DNA of 64,000 nt, taken from the NCBI GenBank assembly GCA_036496385.1, contig DASXLD010000070.1, positions 197,844 through 261,843 on the forward strand, written 5' to 3'. Source of the stretch: Schlegelella_A sp036496385. Its GTDB lineage: Bacteria > Pseudomonadota > Gammaproteobacteria > Burkholderiales > Burkholderiaceae_C. Below are positions 32,960 through 42,500 of this stretch, in pieces; positions within the stretch are counted from its first letter, which is position 1; the number at the start of each line of letters is the position of its first letter. The translations under genes were made by a program, and so were the position numbers. The notes beneath the pieces were generated by a model. That model saw only the letters and a program-made list of their open reading frames with translations. It made no database searches and was not told the origin of the DNA.

Positions 32960-34546
32960 TCACGCCTCAGCACTCCGGCCCTTGATCGCGAACAGCCCCG
33001 AGGGCTTGCGCTGGATGAAGATCACGATCAGCACCAGCACCGCGATCTTCGCCAGCACTGCGCCGGCGACGCCCTCGAAAAGCTTGTTGAGGACGCCGAG
33101 GCCAAGCCCGGCGACGACGGTGCCGGCGAGCTGGCCGACACCGCCGACGACGACGACGAGGAATGAATCGACGATGTAGCTCTGGCCGAGGTCGGGGCCG
33201 ACGTTGCCGATCTGCGAGAGCGCGACGCCACCGAGCCCGGCGATGCCGGCGCCGAACGAGAACGCGAGCATGTCGATCTTCGCCGTATCGACGCCGACGC
33301 AAGACGCCATGCGCCGGTTCTGCGTCACGCCGCGGATGAAGAGGCCGAATCGCGTCCTCGCGATGAGCAGCGCGACGGCGCCGAGGACGACGAACGCGAA
33401 GGCGATGATCGCGATCCGGTTGTACGGCAGGACGAGGTTGCTCATCACCTCGACGCCGCCCGACATCCAGGCCGGGTTCTCGATCCGCACGTTCTGCGCG
33501 CCGAAGATCGAGCGCACCGCCTGCTGCAGGACGAGGCTGATGCCCCAGGTCGCGAGCAGCGTCTCGAGCGGGCGGCCGTAGAGGAAGCGGATGACGCCGC
33601 GCTCGAGCACGGCACCGACCAGCGCCGAGACGAGGAACGCGGCAGGGATGGCGACGACGACGTAGGCGTCGAACGCCGCCGGCCAGAACGCCCGGAACGC
33701 GTTCTGGACGAGGTAGGTCGTGTAGGCGCCGATCATCATCAGCTCGCCGTGCGCCATGTTGATGACGCCCATCAGGCCGTACGTGATCGCGAGGCCGAGC
33801 GCGACGAGCAGGAGTACCGAGCCGAGGCTGATGCCGGTGAAGACGACCGCGAGACGCTCGCCCCAGGCGAGGCGCGCGCGCACGGCATCGAGGGCACGGC
33901 CGAGCGCGGCTCGTACCTCCGGGTCGCCCTCGCCGCCGGCGGCGAGGCGCTCCTGCAGCAGGTTGGCGACCGAGCTCTGGCTGCTCGACGCGAGCTCGTC
34001 GACCGCAGCGAGGCGCTTCATGCGATCGCTCGAGGCGACGAGAAGCGTCGCGTGCATGCGCTCGAGGCGCGCCTTCAGATCGGCGTCGGTCTCGGCAGCG
34101 AGCGCCTTCTCGACCAGCGGCAGCTGCGATTCGTCGAGCGAGGCGCGGATCAGCTCGTCGACGGCGGCACGACGCACCGCGACCTCGGGCGAGAGCAGCC
34201 GCAGGGTCGCGAGCGTGGCCTCGAGCGCGCCGCGCATGCGGTTGTTGTTGGTGACGTCCTCGGCGGTCTCGGGAAGCGTCGCGACGGCGCCGCTGGCAGC
34301 ATCGGTGACCTTCTCGCCCTGGACGACGAGGACGCGATCGCCGGCGACCTTGAGCTCGCCACCCAGCATTGCCTGCACGAACCCCTGCAGCTTCGGATCG
34401 CCTGCCGCCGCCACCGCTGCGACGGCGGCGATCCGCGCATCGTTGTCGCCGGCAGCCATGGCGAGCGCCTGCTCGGGGGTCATCGCGCGCGCCGCGCCGG
34501 CGATGCACGCGAGGCCGAGCAGGAAGACGCGAAAGAAAGGGCGCAT
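32960..34546 (-). CDS. urtB: Urea ABC transporter permease UrtB
   Basis: 528 residues from the ATG at 34546. A signal-like helix (about 5-20) is followed by a helical periplasmic region (about 22-225) that is typical of UrtB and absent from LivH. The permease domain follows, with LGLAITYGLMGVINMAHGELMMIGAYTT-type wording, ATWGISLVLQQ and TRFGLFIRGVTQNRRMASCVG. It builds the membrane pore with UrtC. It is separated from urtA by 116 bases that carry a strong hairpin. Confidence 0.93.
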   Translation of the reverse strand: MRPFFRVFLLGLACIAGAARAMTPEQALAMAAGDNDARIAAVAAVAAAGDPKLQGFVQAMLGGELKVAGDRVLVVQGEKVTDAASGAVATLPETAEDVTNNNRMRGALEATLATLRLLSPEVAVRRAAVDELIRASLDESQLPLVEKALAAETDADLKARLERMHATLLVASSDRMKRLAAVDELASSSQSSVANLLQERLAAGGEGDPEVRAALGRALDAVRARLAWGERLAVVFTGISLGSVLLLVALGLAITYGLMGVINMAHGELMMIGAYTTYLVQNAFRAFWPAAFDAYVVVAIPAAFLVSALVGAVLERGVIRFLYGRPLETLLATWGISLVLQQAVRSIFGAQNVRIENPAWMSGGVEVMSNLVLPYNRIAIIAFAFVVLGAVALLIARTRFGLFIRGVTQNRRMASCVGVDTAKIDMLAFSFGAGIAGLGGVALSQIGNVGPDLGQSYIVDSFLVVVVGGVGQLAGTVVAGLGLGVLNKLFEGVAGAVLAKIAVLVLIVIFIQRKPSGLFAIKGRSAEA

Positions 34547-34585
34547 GGTGCGGCGGCGGGCGAGCGAAGGCTGGGCGCCGGACGT

Positions 34586-34615
34586 GACGACGGGCCGGTG
34601 GCCCGGCCCGTCGTC
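34586..34615. promoter_or_regulatory. Perfect GC-rich hairpin between urtA and urtB
   Basis: GACGACGGGCCGG and CCGGCCCGTCGTC form a 13-bp perfect stem with a TGGC loop, about 48 bases after the urtA stop. No T-run follows, so it is more likely an mRNA stabiliser or partial attenuator than a full terminator. Such hairpins behind a binding-protein gene commonly raise its level over the membrane parts. Confidence 0.6.
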
Positions 34616-34662
34616 GGCCGGCAGCGTGGCCACCGGCGGGTCCGGAACGCGTCGCTGCTCGG

Positions 34663-35937
34663 CTACTTCTTCGCGACGTCGACGGGCTCGTCCTTCTTGC
34701 CCTTGTTCTCGGGAATGAACGGGCTCCACGGTTGCGCCTTGACCGGGCCCGTCGTCTTCCAGACGACGTTGAACTGGCCGTCGGCCGTGATCTCGCCGAT
34801 GAACACGGGCTTGTGCAGGTGATGGTTCTTCGGATCCATCGTCGAGACGAAGCCGCCCGGCGCCTTGAAGATCTGGCCCGACATCGCCGCGACCACTTTG
34901 TCGGTGTCGGTCGACTTGGCCTTCTCGACCGCCTGCTTCCACATGTGCATGCCGATGTAGGTCGCTTCCATCGGATCGTTGGTGAGCGGCCTGTCCTTCT
35001 GGCCCGGGATGCCCTTGGCCTTGGCGTACTCGCTCCACTCCTTGATCCAGGCGGCGTTGGTCGGGTTCTTGATCGACATGAAGTAGTTCCACGCCGCAAG
35101 GTGGCCGACGAGCGGCTTGGTGTCGACGCCGCGCAGCTCCTCCTCGCCGACCGAGAACGCGACCACCGGAACGTCGGTCGCCTTCAGGCCCTGGTTGCCG
35201 AGCTCCTTGTAGAAGGGAACGTTCGAGTCGCCGTTGATCGTCGAGACGACCGCCGTCTTCTTGCCTTCGGCGGCGAACTTCTTGATCTTGCCGATGATCG
35301 TCTGATAGTCGGAGTGGCCGAACGGCGTGTACTCCTCCATGATGTCGGCGTCGGCGATGCCCTTGCTGTGCAGGAACGCGCGCAGGATCTTGTTGGTCGT
35401 ACGCGGGTAGACGTAGTCGGTGCCGAGCAGCACGAAGCGCTTGGCCGAGCCACCGTCCTTGCTCATCAGGTACTCGACCGCGGGAATCGCCTGCTGGTTC
35501 GGCGCCGCGCCGGTGTAGAAGACGTTCTTCGAGAGCTCCTCGCCCTCGTATTGCACAGGGTAGAAGAGCAGGCCGTTGTTCTCCTCGAACACCGGCAGCA
35601 CCGACTTGCGGCTGACGCTCGTCCAGCAGCCGAAGACGACGGCGACCTTGTCCTGCGTCAGCAGCTGCTTGGCCTTCTCGGCGAACAGCGGCCAGTTCGA
35701 CGCCGGATCGACGACGACCGCCTCGAGCTGCTTGCCCATGACGCCGCCACTCTTGTTGATCTCGTCGATCGTCATCAGGACCATGTCCTTCAGCGCCGTC
35801 TCGGAGATCGCCATCGTTCCCGACAGCGAGTGCAGGACGCCGACCTTGATCGTGTCGGCGGCGAAGGCGGGCAGGGAGATCAGGCCCGAGGCGGCAAGGG
35901 CCGCACAGGCTGCTTTGAGCGCGAAGCGACGTTTCAT
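34663..35937 (-). CDS. urtA: Urea ABC transporter substrate-binding protein UrtA
   Basis: 424 residues from the ATG at 35937, with GGAGG 7 bases upstream. The signal peptide ends near residue 26 (AFA). The mature part has IKVGVLHSLSGTMAISE, VVFGCWTSVSRKSVLPV, FYPVQYEGEE and TNDPMEATYIGMHMW, all typical of UrtA rather than of branched-chain amino acid binders. It is the periplasmic urea receptor and the first gene of urtABCDE. A sigma-54 promoter lies about 70 bases upstream. Confidence 0.94.
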   Translation of the reverse strand: MKRRFALKAACAALAASGLISLPAFAADTIKVGVLHSLSGTMAISETALKDMVLMTIDEINKSGGVMGKQLEAVVVDPASNWPLFAEKAKQLLTQDKVAVVFGCWTSVSRKSVLPVFEENNGLLFYPVQYEGEELSKNVFYTGAAPNQQAIPAVEYLMSKDGGSAKRFVLLGTDYVYPRTTNKILRAFLHSKGIADADIMEEYTPFGHSDYQTIIGKIKKFAAEGKKTAVVSTINGDSNVPFYKELGNQGLKATDVPVVAFSVGEEELRGVDTKPLVGHLAAWNYFMSIKNPTNAAWIKEWSEYAKAKGIPGQKDRPLTNDPMEATYIGMHMWKQAVEKAKSTDTDKVVAAMSGQIFKAPGGFVSTMDPKNHHLHKPVFIGEITADGQFNVVWKTTGPVKAQPWSPFIPENKGKKDEPVDVAKK

Positions 35938-36007
35938 CGAGGATCCTCCGGGTGGTCGTGGGTACGTGCGGGTTGACAGAGCGCAGTGCTGTCCGTCGCG
36001 ACGACAT

Positions 36008-36025
36008 TCGCAAGGCCTGTGCCAC
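36008..36025 (-). promoter_or_regulatory. Sigma-54 promoter of the urt operon
   Basis: TGGCACA-GGCC-TTGC on the minus strand (TGGCAC at 36024-36019, TTGC at 36013-36010) has the invariant GG and GC with the required 10 bases between them. The predicted start near 35999 would leave a leader of about 60 bases before urtA. This is the expected promoter type for nitrogen-controlled urea uptake. Confidence 0.7.
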
Positions 36026-36052
36026 GCGCAGCGCGCGTCTCGGTCGGCGCGG

Positions 36053-36083
36053 CGCACCAAGGCCATGCGGCATCGCACCAAGG
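36053..36083 (-). promoter_or_regulatory. Two direct repeats, likely activator half-sites upstream of urtA
   Basis: CGCACCAAGG occurs at 36053-36062 and again at 36074-36083, exactly 21 bp apart, two turns of the helix. The core GCACCA matches the half-site bound by NtrC. They lie about 55-85 bases before the predicted sigma-54 start, the usual place for an enhancer-binding protein. Confidence 0.5.
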
Positions 36084-36144
36084 TGGGATCGCGGCATGCA
36101 CGGCGCCGTCGCGGCGCGACCGCAACCGTGGCCGGCGCGACGGA

Positions 36145-36561
36145 TCAGTCCTCGAAGACGGGGCGCGTGTCGCGCGTCGGCAGCCACCAGACGGCATGGT
36201 CCTGCTCGACGACGTCGATCGCCAGCAGGCGCCCGCGACCGCACGGGCCGCCGATGCAGCGGCCGCTGTGCGCTTCGTAGGCAGCGCCGTGGATCGCGCA
36301 GACGATGAATTCGCGATCGCCGTCGAGGAACTCGCCCGGCTGCCAGTCGAGCTCGGTCGGCACGTGCGCGCAGCGGTTCAGGTAGGCGAAGACGCGGCCG
36401 TCGAAGCGCAACGCGAACGCCCGCGCCGGTGCGCCGAAATGAAGCACGTCGAAGACGACGGCGCGGCCGCGCTCGACGAGATCGGCGGCGTCGCAGACAC
36501 GTTGCGGCGGCAGCGGCGCCGGCACGGGCAACGCGGTACGGGTGGGAACGATTTCAGCCAT
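36145..36561 (-). CDS. Rieske [2Fe-2S] protein
   Basis: 138 residues from the ATG at 36561, which overlaps the end of the phosphatase gene by 8 bases. The cluster ligands are C64 and H66 in CAH and C88 and H91 in CAIH, after which comes a GRCIGGPCGRG loop. The protein is a single-domain soluble ferredoxin-like Rieske with no oxygenase domain and no membrane helix. It probably passes electrons, partner unknown. Pairing with a phosphatase next to rluC is common in betaproteobacteria. Confidence 0.85.
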   Translation of the reverse strand: MAEIVPTRTALPVPAPLPPQRVCDAADLVERGRAVVFDVLHFGAPARAFALRFDGRVFAYLNRCAHVPTELDWQPGEFLDGDREFIVCAIHGAAYEAHSGRCIGGPCGRGRLLAIDVVEQDHAVWWLPTRDTRPVFED

Positions 36562-37225
36562 GCGCGACGAGCCAGGCGGCGAGTTCGGCAGTCGAATGGG
36601 CGACATGCAGCGGCGCGTGGCCAGCGAAAGCGTCGTGGTCGTGGGCACCGAAGCTCACCGCGACGCTGGCGCACCCCGCGTTCGCTGCCAGCTGCAGGTC
36701 GTGGGTCGTATCGCCGACCATGAGCGTCCGCGCGGGCAGCACGCCGACTTCGTTCATCAGCTCGACGAGCATCAGCGGATCGGGCTTGCCGCGCGTTTCG
36801 TCGGCGGTGCGGGTGGCGTCGAAGAGGCCGCGCAGGGGCGACGTGTCGAGCGCCGCCTCGAGGCCGCGGCGCGTCTTTCCGGTCGCGACGCCGAGCCGGT
36901 GGCCGCTCGCCCTCAACGCCAGCAGCATCTCGAGCGTGCCGTCGAAGAGGACGATCTCGTGCTGGCGCGCCAGGTAGTGCTCGCGGTAGCGCTCGGCAAG
37001 CTCGCCATAGCGCTCGCGCGGCACGTCGGGCGCGGCGTGCCGCAGCGCGTCCGCAAGACCGAGCCCGATGACATAGCTCGCATCCCGGTCGCTCGGGATC
37101 CGAGCGCCAAGGTCGGCGCATGCCGACTGGATGCAACGTGCGATCAGGCGCGTCGAATCGAAGAGCGTGCCGTCCCAATCGAAGGCGATCAGGTCGAAGC
37201 GGCGGCGGGCAGCCATGGCCCGCAT
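36554..37225 (-). CDS. HAD phosphatase, phosphoglycolate phosphatase-like
   Basis: 223 residues (ATG at 37225; another at 37216). Motif I FDWDGTLFDST holds the nucleophile D16 and D18, motif II is GVATGKTRRG and motifs III/IV are KPDPLML and MVGDTTHDLQLA. The cap domain lies at about 25-95. It is of the Gph type that hydrolyses phosphoglycolate or similar small phosphates. In related genomes it directly follows rluC, but here a SYLF lipoprotein gene lies between. Confidence 0.87.
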   Translation of the reverse strand: MRAMAARRRFDLIAFDWDGTLFDSTRLIARCIQSACADLGARIPSDRDASYVIGLGLADALRHAAPDVPRERYGELAERYREHYLARQHEIVLFDGTLEMLLALRASGHRLGVATGKTRRGLEAALDTSPLRGLFDATRTADETRGKPDPLMLVELMNEVGVLPARTLMVGDTTHDLQLAANAGCASVAVSFGAHDHDAFAGHAPLHVAHSTAELAAWLVAHG

Positions 37226-37280
37226 TCTTGCGCCACGCCGCCGCCGCCGTCCGGCCGGGCGGCGTGGCGCAACCGGAGCG

Positions 37281-37862
37281 TCAGATCGCGAGCGGCGTGA
37301 TCTTCGTGCCGTCGAGGCTGAGGTTCGCCATCAGGCCGCCGTTGGTCAGCACGTAGCCGACGACCGCCTGCTGTGCCGTCTTGGTATCGACCTGCGCGTT
37401 GGCGCCGACGTCGACCAGCGTCACCGAGGCGTCGGCGCCGACCGTCCAGCCGTTGCTGGCTCGGAACTTGGCGAGCGACTCGTCTGTCATGAAGAGCAGG
37501 TAGACGGCCTTCGACTCGGCGCCGGCGAGCAGGCCGACCGAGCCCGCAGCAGTGCTGTAGTACCGGACGCTTTGGCCGTGGACACGCAGGGCGCCCTGGC
37601 CGTACGAGCCGCCGACGACGAACCCGGCCGAGACGACGGACGGGAACACGAGCGTGCCGCGCGCCTTGGCGATCAGCTCGCGTGCCGATGGGTCCTGCGC
37701 GTACAGGCGAGACAGCGCCGAATCGACGTTGGCGTCGATGCTGTGCCGCTTGCCGACCGCGCTGTCGGTCGCGTGCTCCGATGTCGTGTTCGTCGAGCAG
37801 CCCGTGATGGAGCCGACCGCGAGGGCGGCGGCCGATGCGATGGCGAGAAGTCGGGTCTTCAT
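37281..37862 (-). CDS. SYLF-domain (Ysc84-type) lipoprotein
   Basis: 193 residues from the ATG at 37862. The signal peptide ends in the lipobox ITGC (cysteine near residue 22). The SYLF domain follows (about 50-190), with ARELIAKARGTLVFPSVVSAGFVVGG and YYSTAAGSVGLLAGAES. SYLF domains bind lipids in eukaryotes; the bacterial role is unknown. The gene stands between rluC and the phosphatase gene, with about 55 and 137 bases free on its two sides. Confidence 0.87.
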   Translation of the reverse strand: MKTRLLAIASAAALAVGSITGCSTNTTSEHATDSAVGKRHSIDANVDSALSRLYAQDPSARELIAKARGTLVFPSVVSAGFVVGGSYGQGALRVHGQSVRYYSTAAGSVGLLAGAESKAVYLLFMTDESLAKFRASNGWTVGADASVTLVDVGANAQVDTKTAQQAVVGYVLTNGGLMANLSLDGTKITPLAI

Positions 37863-37999
37863 GGCGAGATCCTTGTCGAGGTGTAGCGACGCCGCGCCCG
37901 GGCAATCCGGACGCACCGCGACGGTGTCTGCATTGAACCCCGGGCTCCATGAGAACCCGAGCGGACGATGCCGGCTGCCAGCGTAGGAATCGGCCGCGC

Positions 38000-39040
38000 T
38001 CAGCGCGGCCGCGCTGCGAGCGCGTGGAGCAGCTCGTGGCAGGCCTGCGGCAGCGGCGCCTCGAGCTCGACCGTCGCCCCGGTCGCCGGATGGACGAAAC
38101 GCAGCCTGCCGGCGTGCAGGAACATCCGCTCGAAACGCAGCGACGGCAGCAGCGTCGCCCGCGCCAGCGCCCGGTTGAGCGCGAAATCGCCGTATTTCGG
38201 ATCGCCGACGATGGGATGGCCGGCGTCGGCGAGGTGGACCCGGATCTGGTGCGTCCGCCCGGTCTTCAGCGTCACCTCGAGCAGGCTGAAGTCGCCGAAC
38301 CGCCGCCCGACCCGAACCAGGCTGATCGAGCGCCGGCCACGCTCGTCGTCGGCATCGACGACGCGGACGTGGCGGCTGCCGTCGGCGGCAAGGTCCTTGC
38401 GCAAGGCGACGTCGATGACCTTGAGCGCTGCCGGCCAGTCGCCGACGACGAGCGCTGCGTAGCCCTTGGCGATCGCCCGCCCTGGCAAGCGCGTTCGCAG
38501 GTCGTTCTGTAGCGCGACCAGCGCCGGCCGCGTCTTGGCGACGAGAAGCAGGCCTGAGGTCTCCTTGTCGAGCCGGTGGACGAGCTCGAGGAAGGCTCCG
38601 GGCCGCGCCCGACGCATCTGCTCGATGACGCCGTGGCTCTCGCCGCTGCCGCCGTGGACGGCGACGCCGGCCGGCTTGTCGATGCAGACGAGCGCGTCAT
38701 CCTCGTGGACGACGCGGAATTCGCGCGCCGGCGCTGGTGCGCGCTCGCTGCGGTCAGCGACGCGGACCGGCGGGATCCGCACCTCGTCGCCGAGCGCGAG
38801 GCGGGTGTCTGAAGCCACGCGCGCCATGTTCACCCGCACCTCACCCGAGCGGATGACGCGATGCAAGTGGGCGCGCGGAACTCCCTTCAGGATCTTGGCG
38901 AGGAAGTTGTCGAGCCGCTGGCCGGCCGATCCGGCATCGATCCGGACGTTTCGCACGCTTGGCACGACGGCAGACTCGGGCGTCGCGGCCCGGCCGGCTG
39001 CGGCCTGCGCGCGCTTGCCCCCTATAATGCGCTGCTCCAC
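38000..39040 (-). CDS. rluC: 23S rRNA pseudouridine synthase RluC
   Basis: 346 residues from a GTG at 39040; later GTG codons near residues 26-29 may be the true start, since the first 25 residues are not conserved. An S4 RNA-binding domain (about 36-100) precedes the catalytic domain with HRLDKETSG (D158 catalytic), then GRTHQIRVH and GDPKYG. It modifies uridines of 23S rRNA. It is divergent from rne, the classical arrangement in proteobacteria. Confidence 0.9.
   Translation of the reverse strand: MEQRIIGGKRAQAAAGRAATPESAVVPSVRNVRIDAGSAGQRLDNFLAKILKGVPRAHLHRVIRSGEVRVNMARVASDTRLALGDEVRIPPVRVADRSERAPAPAREFRVVHEDDALVCIDKPAGVAVHGGSGESHGVIEQMRRARPGAFLELVHRLDKETSGLLLVAKTRPALVALQNDLRTRLPGRAIAKGYAALVVGDWPAALKVIDVALRKDLAADGSRHVRVVDADDERGRRSISLVRVGRRFGDFSLLEVTLKTGRTHQIRVHLADAGHPIVGDPKYGDFALNRALARATLLPSLRFERMFLHAGRLRFVHPATGATVELEAPLPQACHELLHALAARPR
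39023..39028 (+). promoter_or_regulatory. Candidate -10 of the rne promoter
   Basis: A perfect TATAAT lies on the rne strand in otherwise GC-rich sequence, about 495 bases before the rne ATG. It also falls at the start of rluC on the other strand. No convincing -35 is seen. Confidence 0.5.
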
Positions 39041-39522
39041 TCGCCGACCGCAAGTTGTTGATTCTTCAGAGTTTAGCGTCGCTCATCCGGGCGACGCGCG
39101 GTCCGGAGGGAGCGGTCGGATCCCGTTCCGGCCATCCGGTGATGCAACGTCGCGTCGCCCGGGCAGGCAGCGTTCCCAAGCAACGTGGCGGCTCGCAGGC
39201 GCGGCGGCAGAGCAAACAAGAACGAATCCACGACAAGGTTTCCGGCCGCAGACGTGCAAGACGAGGCATCGCGCCTCGATCGCGCTCGCGCTGCGGCCTG
39301 CGTCCAGTGACCCAAAGCTCGCCTTCCAGACGCTTTTCCACTGTCTCGCGCGCGCCAACGCTGGCGGAGCCCGCGGTCGCCTGACCGCGAAGGGCCGACG
39401 CCAGTCCAGGGCGATTCCTTCGGTTCCTCTCGTTTCTCGTGCATCTTTGGCCGCAGCGGGCCTGGCCCGCGGCGGCGCTGTGTGAGCGCGACCCGCGTGC
39501 GGGCCGCGCCGAAGGAGTGCAG
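39036..39522 (+). promoter_or_regulatory. Long 5' leader of rne
   Basis: Nearly 490 bases between the candidate -10 and the rne start hold no gene I can support. Small inverted repeats are present, for example CCCGCGTGCGGG at 39492-39503, just before the ribosome binding site. In E. coli a leader of about 360 nt lets RNase E control its own mRNA; this leader may do the same, by analogy. Confidence 0.45.
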
Positions 39523-42500
39523 ATGAAACGAATGCTGATCAACGCGACCCAGGCCGAAGAGCGCCGCCTCGCGATCGTCGATGGCCAGAAGCTGATGGAC
39601 TTCGAGACCGAGATCGAAGGCCGCGAGCAACGAAAAGGGAACATTTACAAGGCGGTCGTCACCCGCGTCGAGCCCTCGCTCGAAGCCTGCTTCGTCGACT
39701 ACGGCGAGGACCGGCACGGCTTCCTGCCGTTCAAGGAGATCTCGAAGAATTACTTCCGCGACGGCACCGACGCGCGCACCGCGCGCATCCAGGACGCGAT
39801 CAAGGACGGCGACCAGCTGCTGGTCCAGGTCGAGAAGGAGGAGCGCGGCAACAAGGGCGCGGCGCTGACGACCTTCGTCTCGCTCGCCGGCCGCTACCTC
39901 GTGCTGATGCCGAACAACCCGCGCGGCGGCGGGGTTTCGCGCCGGATCGAAGGCGAAGACCGCGAGGAGCTGAAGGAAAACCTCGACCAGCTCGAGTACC
40001 CGAAAGGCATGAGCCTGATCGCCCGCACCGCCGGCATCGGCCGCAGCGCCCCCGAGCTGCAATGGGACCTCAACTACCTGCTGAAGCTGTGGACCGCGAT
40101 CGACGGCGCCGCCAAGGCTGGCAAGGGCGCGTTCCTGATCTACCAGGAGAGCTCGCTCGTCATCCGCGCGATCCGCGACTATTTCACCGCCGACGTCGGC
40201 GAGATCCTGATCGACACCGACGACATCTATGAGCAGGCGCAGCAGTTCATGAGCCACGTGATGCCCGAGACGGCACACAAGGTCAAGCGCTATCGCGACG
40301 ACGCCGCCCTCTTCAGCCGCTTCCAGATCGAGCACCAGATCGAGACGGCGTTCTCGCGCACCGTCAACCTGCCGTCGGGCGGCGCGATCGTCATCGACCA
40401 CACCGAGGCGCTGGTCTCGGTCGACGTCAACTCGGCGCGGGCGACGCGCGGCAGCGACATCGAGGAAACCGCAACCCGCACCAACCTCGAGGCGGCCGAC
40501 GAGATTGCGCGCCAGATGCGCCTGCGCGACCTCGGCGGCCTGATCGTCGTCGACTTCATCGACATGGAGGAATCGAAGAACCGGCGCGAGGTCGAGACGC
40601 GGCTGCGCGATGCGTTGCGCTCCGACCGTGCTCGCGTCCAGTTCTCCTCGATCTCGAAGTTCGGCCTGCTCGAAATGAGCCGCCAACGCCTGCGCCCCGC
40701 GCTTTCCGAAGGCAGCCACATCACCTGCCCACGCTGCAACGGCACCGGCCACATCCGCGACACCGAGAGTTCGGCATTGCAGATCCTGCGCATGGTCCAG
40801 GAAGAGTCGATGAAGGACAACACCGCCGCCGTGCACGTCCAGGTACCGGTCGAGGTGACGTCGTTCCTGCTCAACGAGAAGCGCACCGAGATCACCAAGA
40901 TCGAGCTCAAGCAGCGCGTCACCGTGCTGCTGGTGCCGAACAAGAACCTCGAGACGCCGAACTACCGCCTCGAGCGGCTGCGCCACGACGACCCTCGCCT
41001 CGAGAACCTGCAGGCCAGCTACACGATGGTCGACGAGGCCGAAGAGGAAGTCGGCATCACGCGGCGCGAGAAGGCCAAGGCCAAGCAGGAGCCGGTCATC
41101 AAGGGCATCCTGCCCGAGACGCCGGCGCCGCAGCGCGTCGAGCGGCCGCAGGCCGCGCAGCCGGCAGCGGCGCAGACACCGCGGGCACAGGTTGCGCAGC
41201 GTGCCCCATCGGCCGCCGCACCGCAAAGCGCCGGCAAGGGCTTTTTCGCCTGGGTCAAGTCGCTGTTCGGAACGCCGGCAGAGGAAGCGCGGGCGCCGGC
41301 GCTCGCCGCTCTGCCCGCGCCGACGGCCGCGCCAGGCGAGCCACGCGGAGGTCGCGGCGACCGCGGCGAGCGTGGCGGACGCGGAGGTCGCGGTGGACGC
41401 GATGGGCGCGACGGGCGGCGCGGCGAGCGGTCCGGCGATCGCGCGACGACCACTGGCGAAGGACAGGGCCGCGGAGGACGCCGCGAACGCGCGGGCACGG
41501 AAGCGAGCCGCGAAGGCACCGAGCCGCGCGAAGCGCGCAACGCGGGTGAAGGCCGCGAAGGACGTGAGGGTCGCGGTGGACGCGGCGAGCGCGGCGAGCG
41601 CGACCGCGGCGAGCGTGGCGATCGCAATCGCACCGAGGCACGTGGCGAGGCCGGGCGCGGTGAAGGGCGGCGCGAGCAGCGACCCCCGCGTGGCACCGAT
41701 CTGCCCACCGCCGAGGCACCGGCCGAGGCGGAGGCCATCCAGCCCGCGTTCATCGACACCTTGCCGAACGCCGAGGCCGAAGAGTCGTCCGAGACGACGT
41801 CTGAGCGCCAGGGCGGGCGCCGTCGACGCCGCGGCGGGCGTGGTCGTGATCGCGAGCGCGACGACACCGTCGGCGGCGAACGCGGCGCCGCTTCGGCAGC
41901 GACGGAAGGCTACAGCGACACGATGCCGATTGCGCCGGCGGCAGACGAGTCGGCATCGGGCGAAGATCGACTGCGCGCGGCGAACGAGGACGACCGGCCT
42001 GCCACCGCCGGCCGCGAAGGCGAACAGACTGCCGGCGCGGGTGAGAGCAGCGAGCAGCGCGGCGAAGGAGCCCGGCGCCGCGGCCGCGGCCGTGGCGGCC
42101 GCGATCGCGGTCCGCGCGAATCTGCGCCGTTCGCCGACAGCGACGCAGCCGCTGTCGACCGCGATGCCGCGACAGCCGAAGTGGCCGACGGCCCGACGCG
42201 GACCGACGGCGGAACGCGCGACCCGATCGTCTCGGTCGCGGCACCGCAGCCGCTGCCAGAGCCCGGCATGGGCTCGAGCGCTGCCGATCGAGCGGATGCA
42301 TGGCGGCCCGCTGCGGTCAGCCGTCCTGTGCCGAGCGAAACAGCAGCGTCGAGCGCGTTGACGGTCCCGCGTGCCGAGCCGATGCCGCTGGCGCGTGCCG
42401 AGCCGTACGCGCTGCCGATCGATTCGCTCGCCGCCGTCGCCGAGTCTGCGGGCTTGCAGTGGGTGAACTCCGACGCCGGCAAGATCGAAGCGGCGCAAGC

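Noticed and set aside
32960..36244. Single long frame covering urtB and urtA regions
   Set aside because: The part upstream of 34546 is an out-of-frame shadow of urtA; urtB starts at 34546 and urtA is in another frame.
41340..41700. Tandem DNA repeat or CRISPR-like array
   Set aside because: The repetitive look comes from Arg/Gly/Glu codons of the RNase E tail; units are irregular and lie within the reading frame.
39073..42498. Open frame of 1141 codons on the strand opposite rne
   Set aside because: It is the antisense shadow of the GC-rich rne gene; its product is low-complexity Arg/Ala/Leu sequence without a known domain, while rne carries all catalytic motifs.
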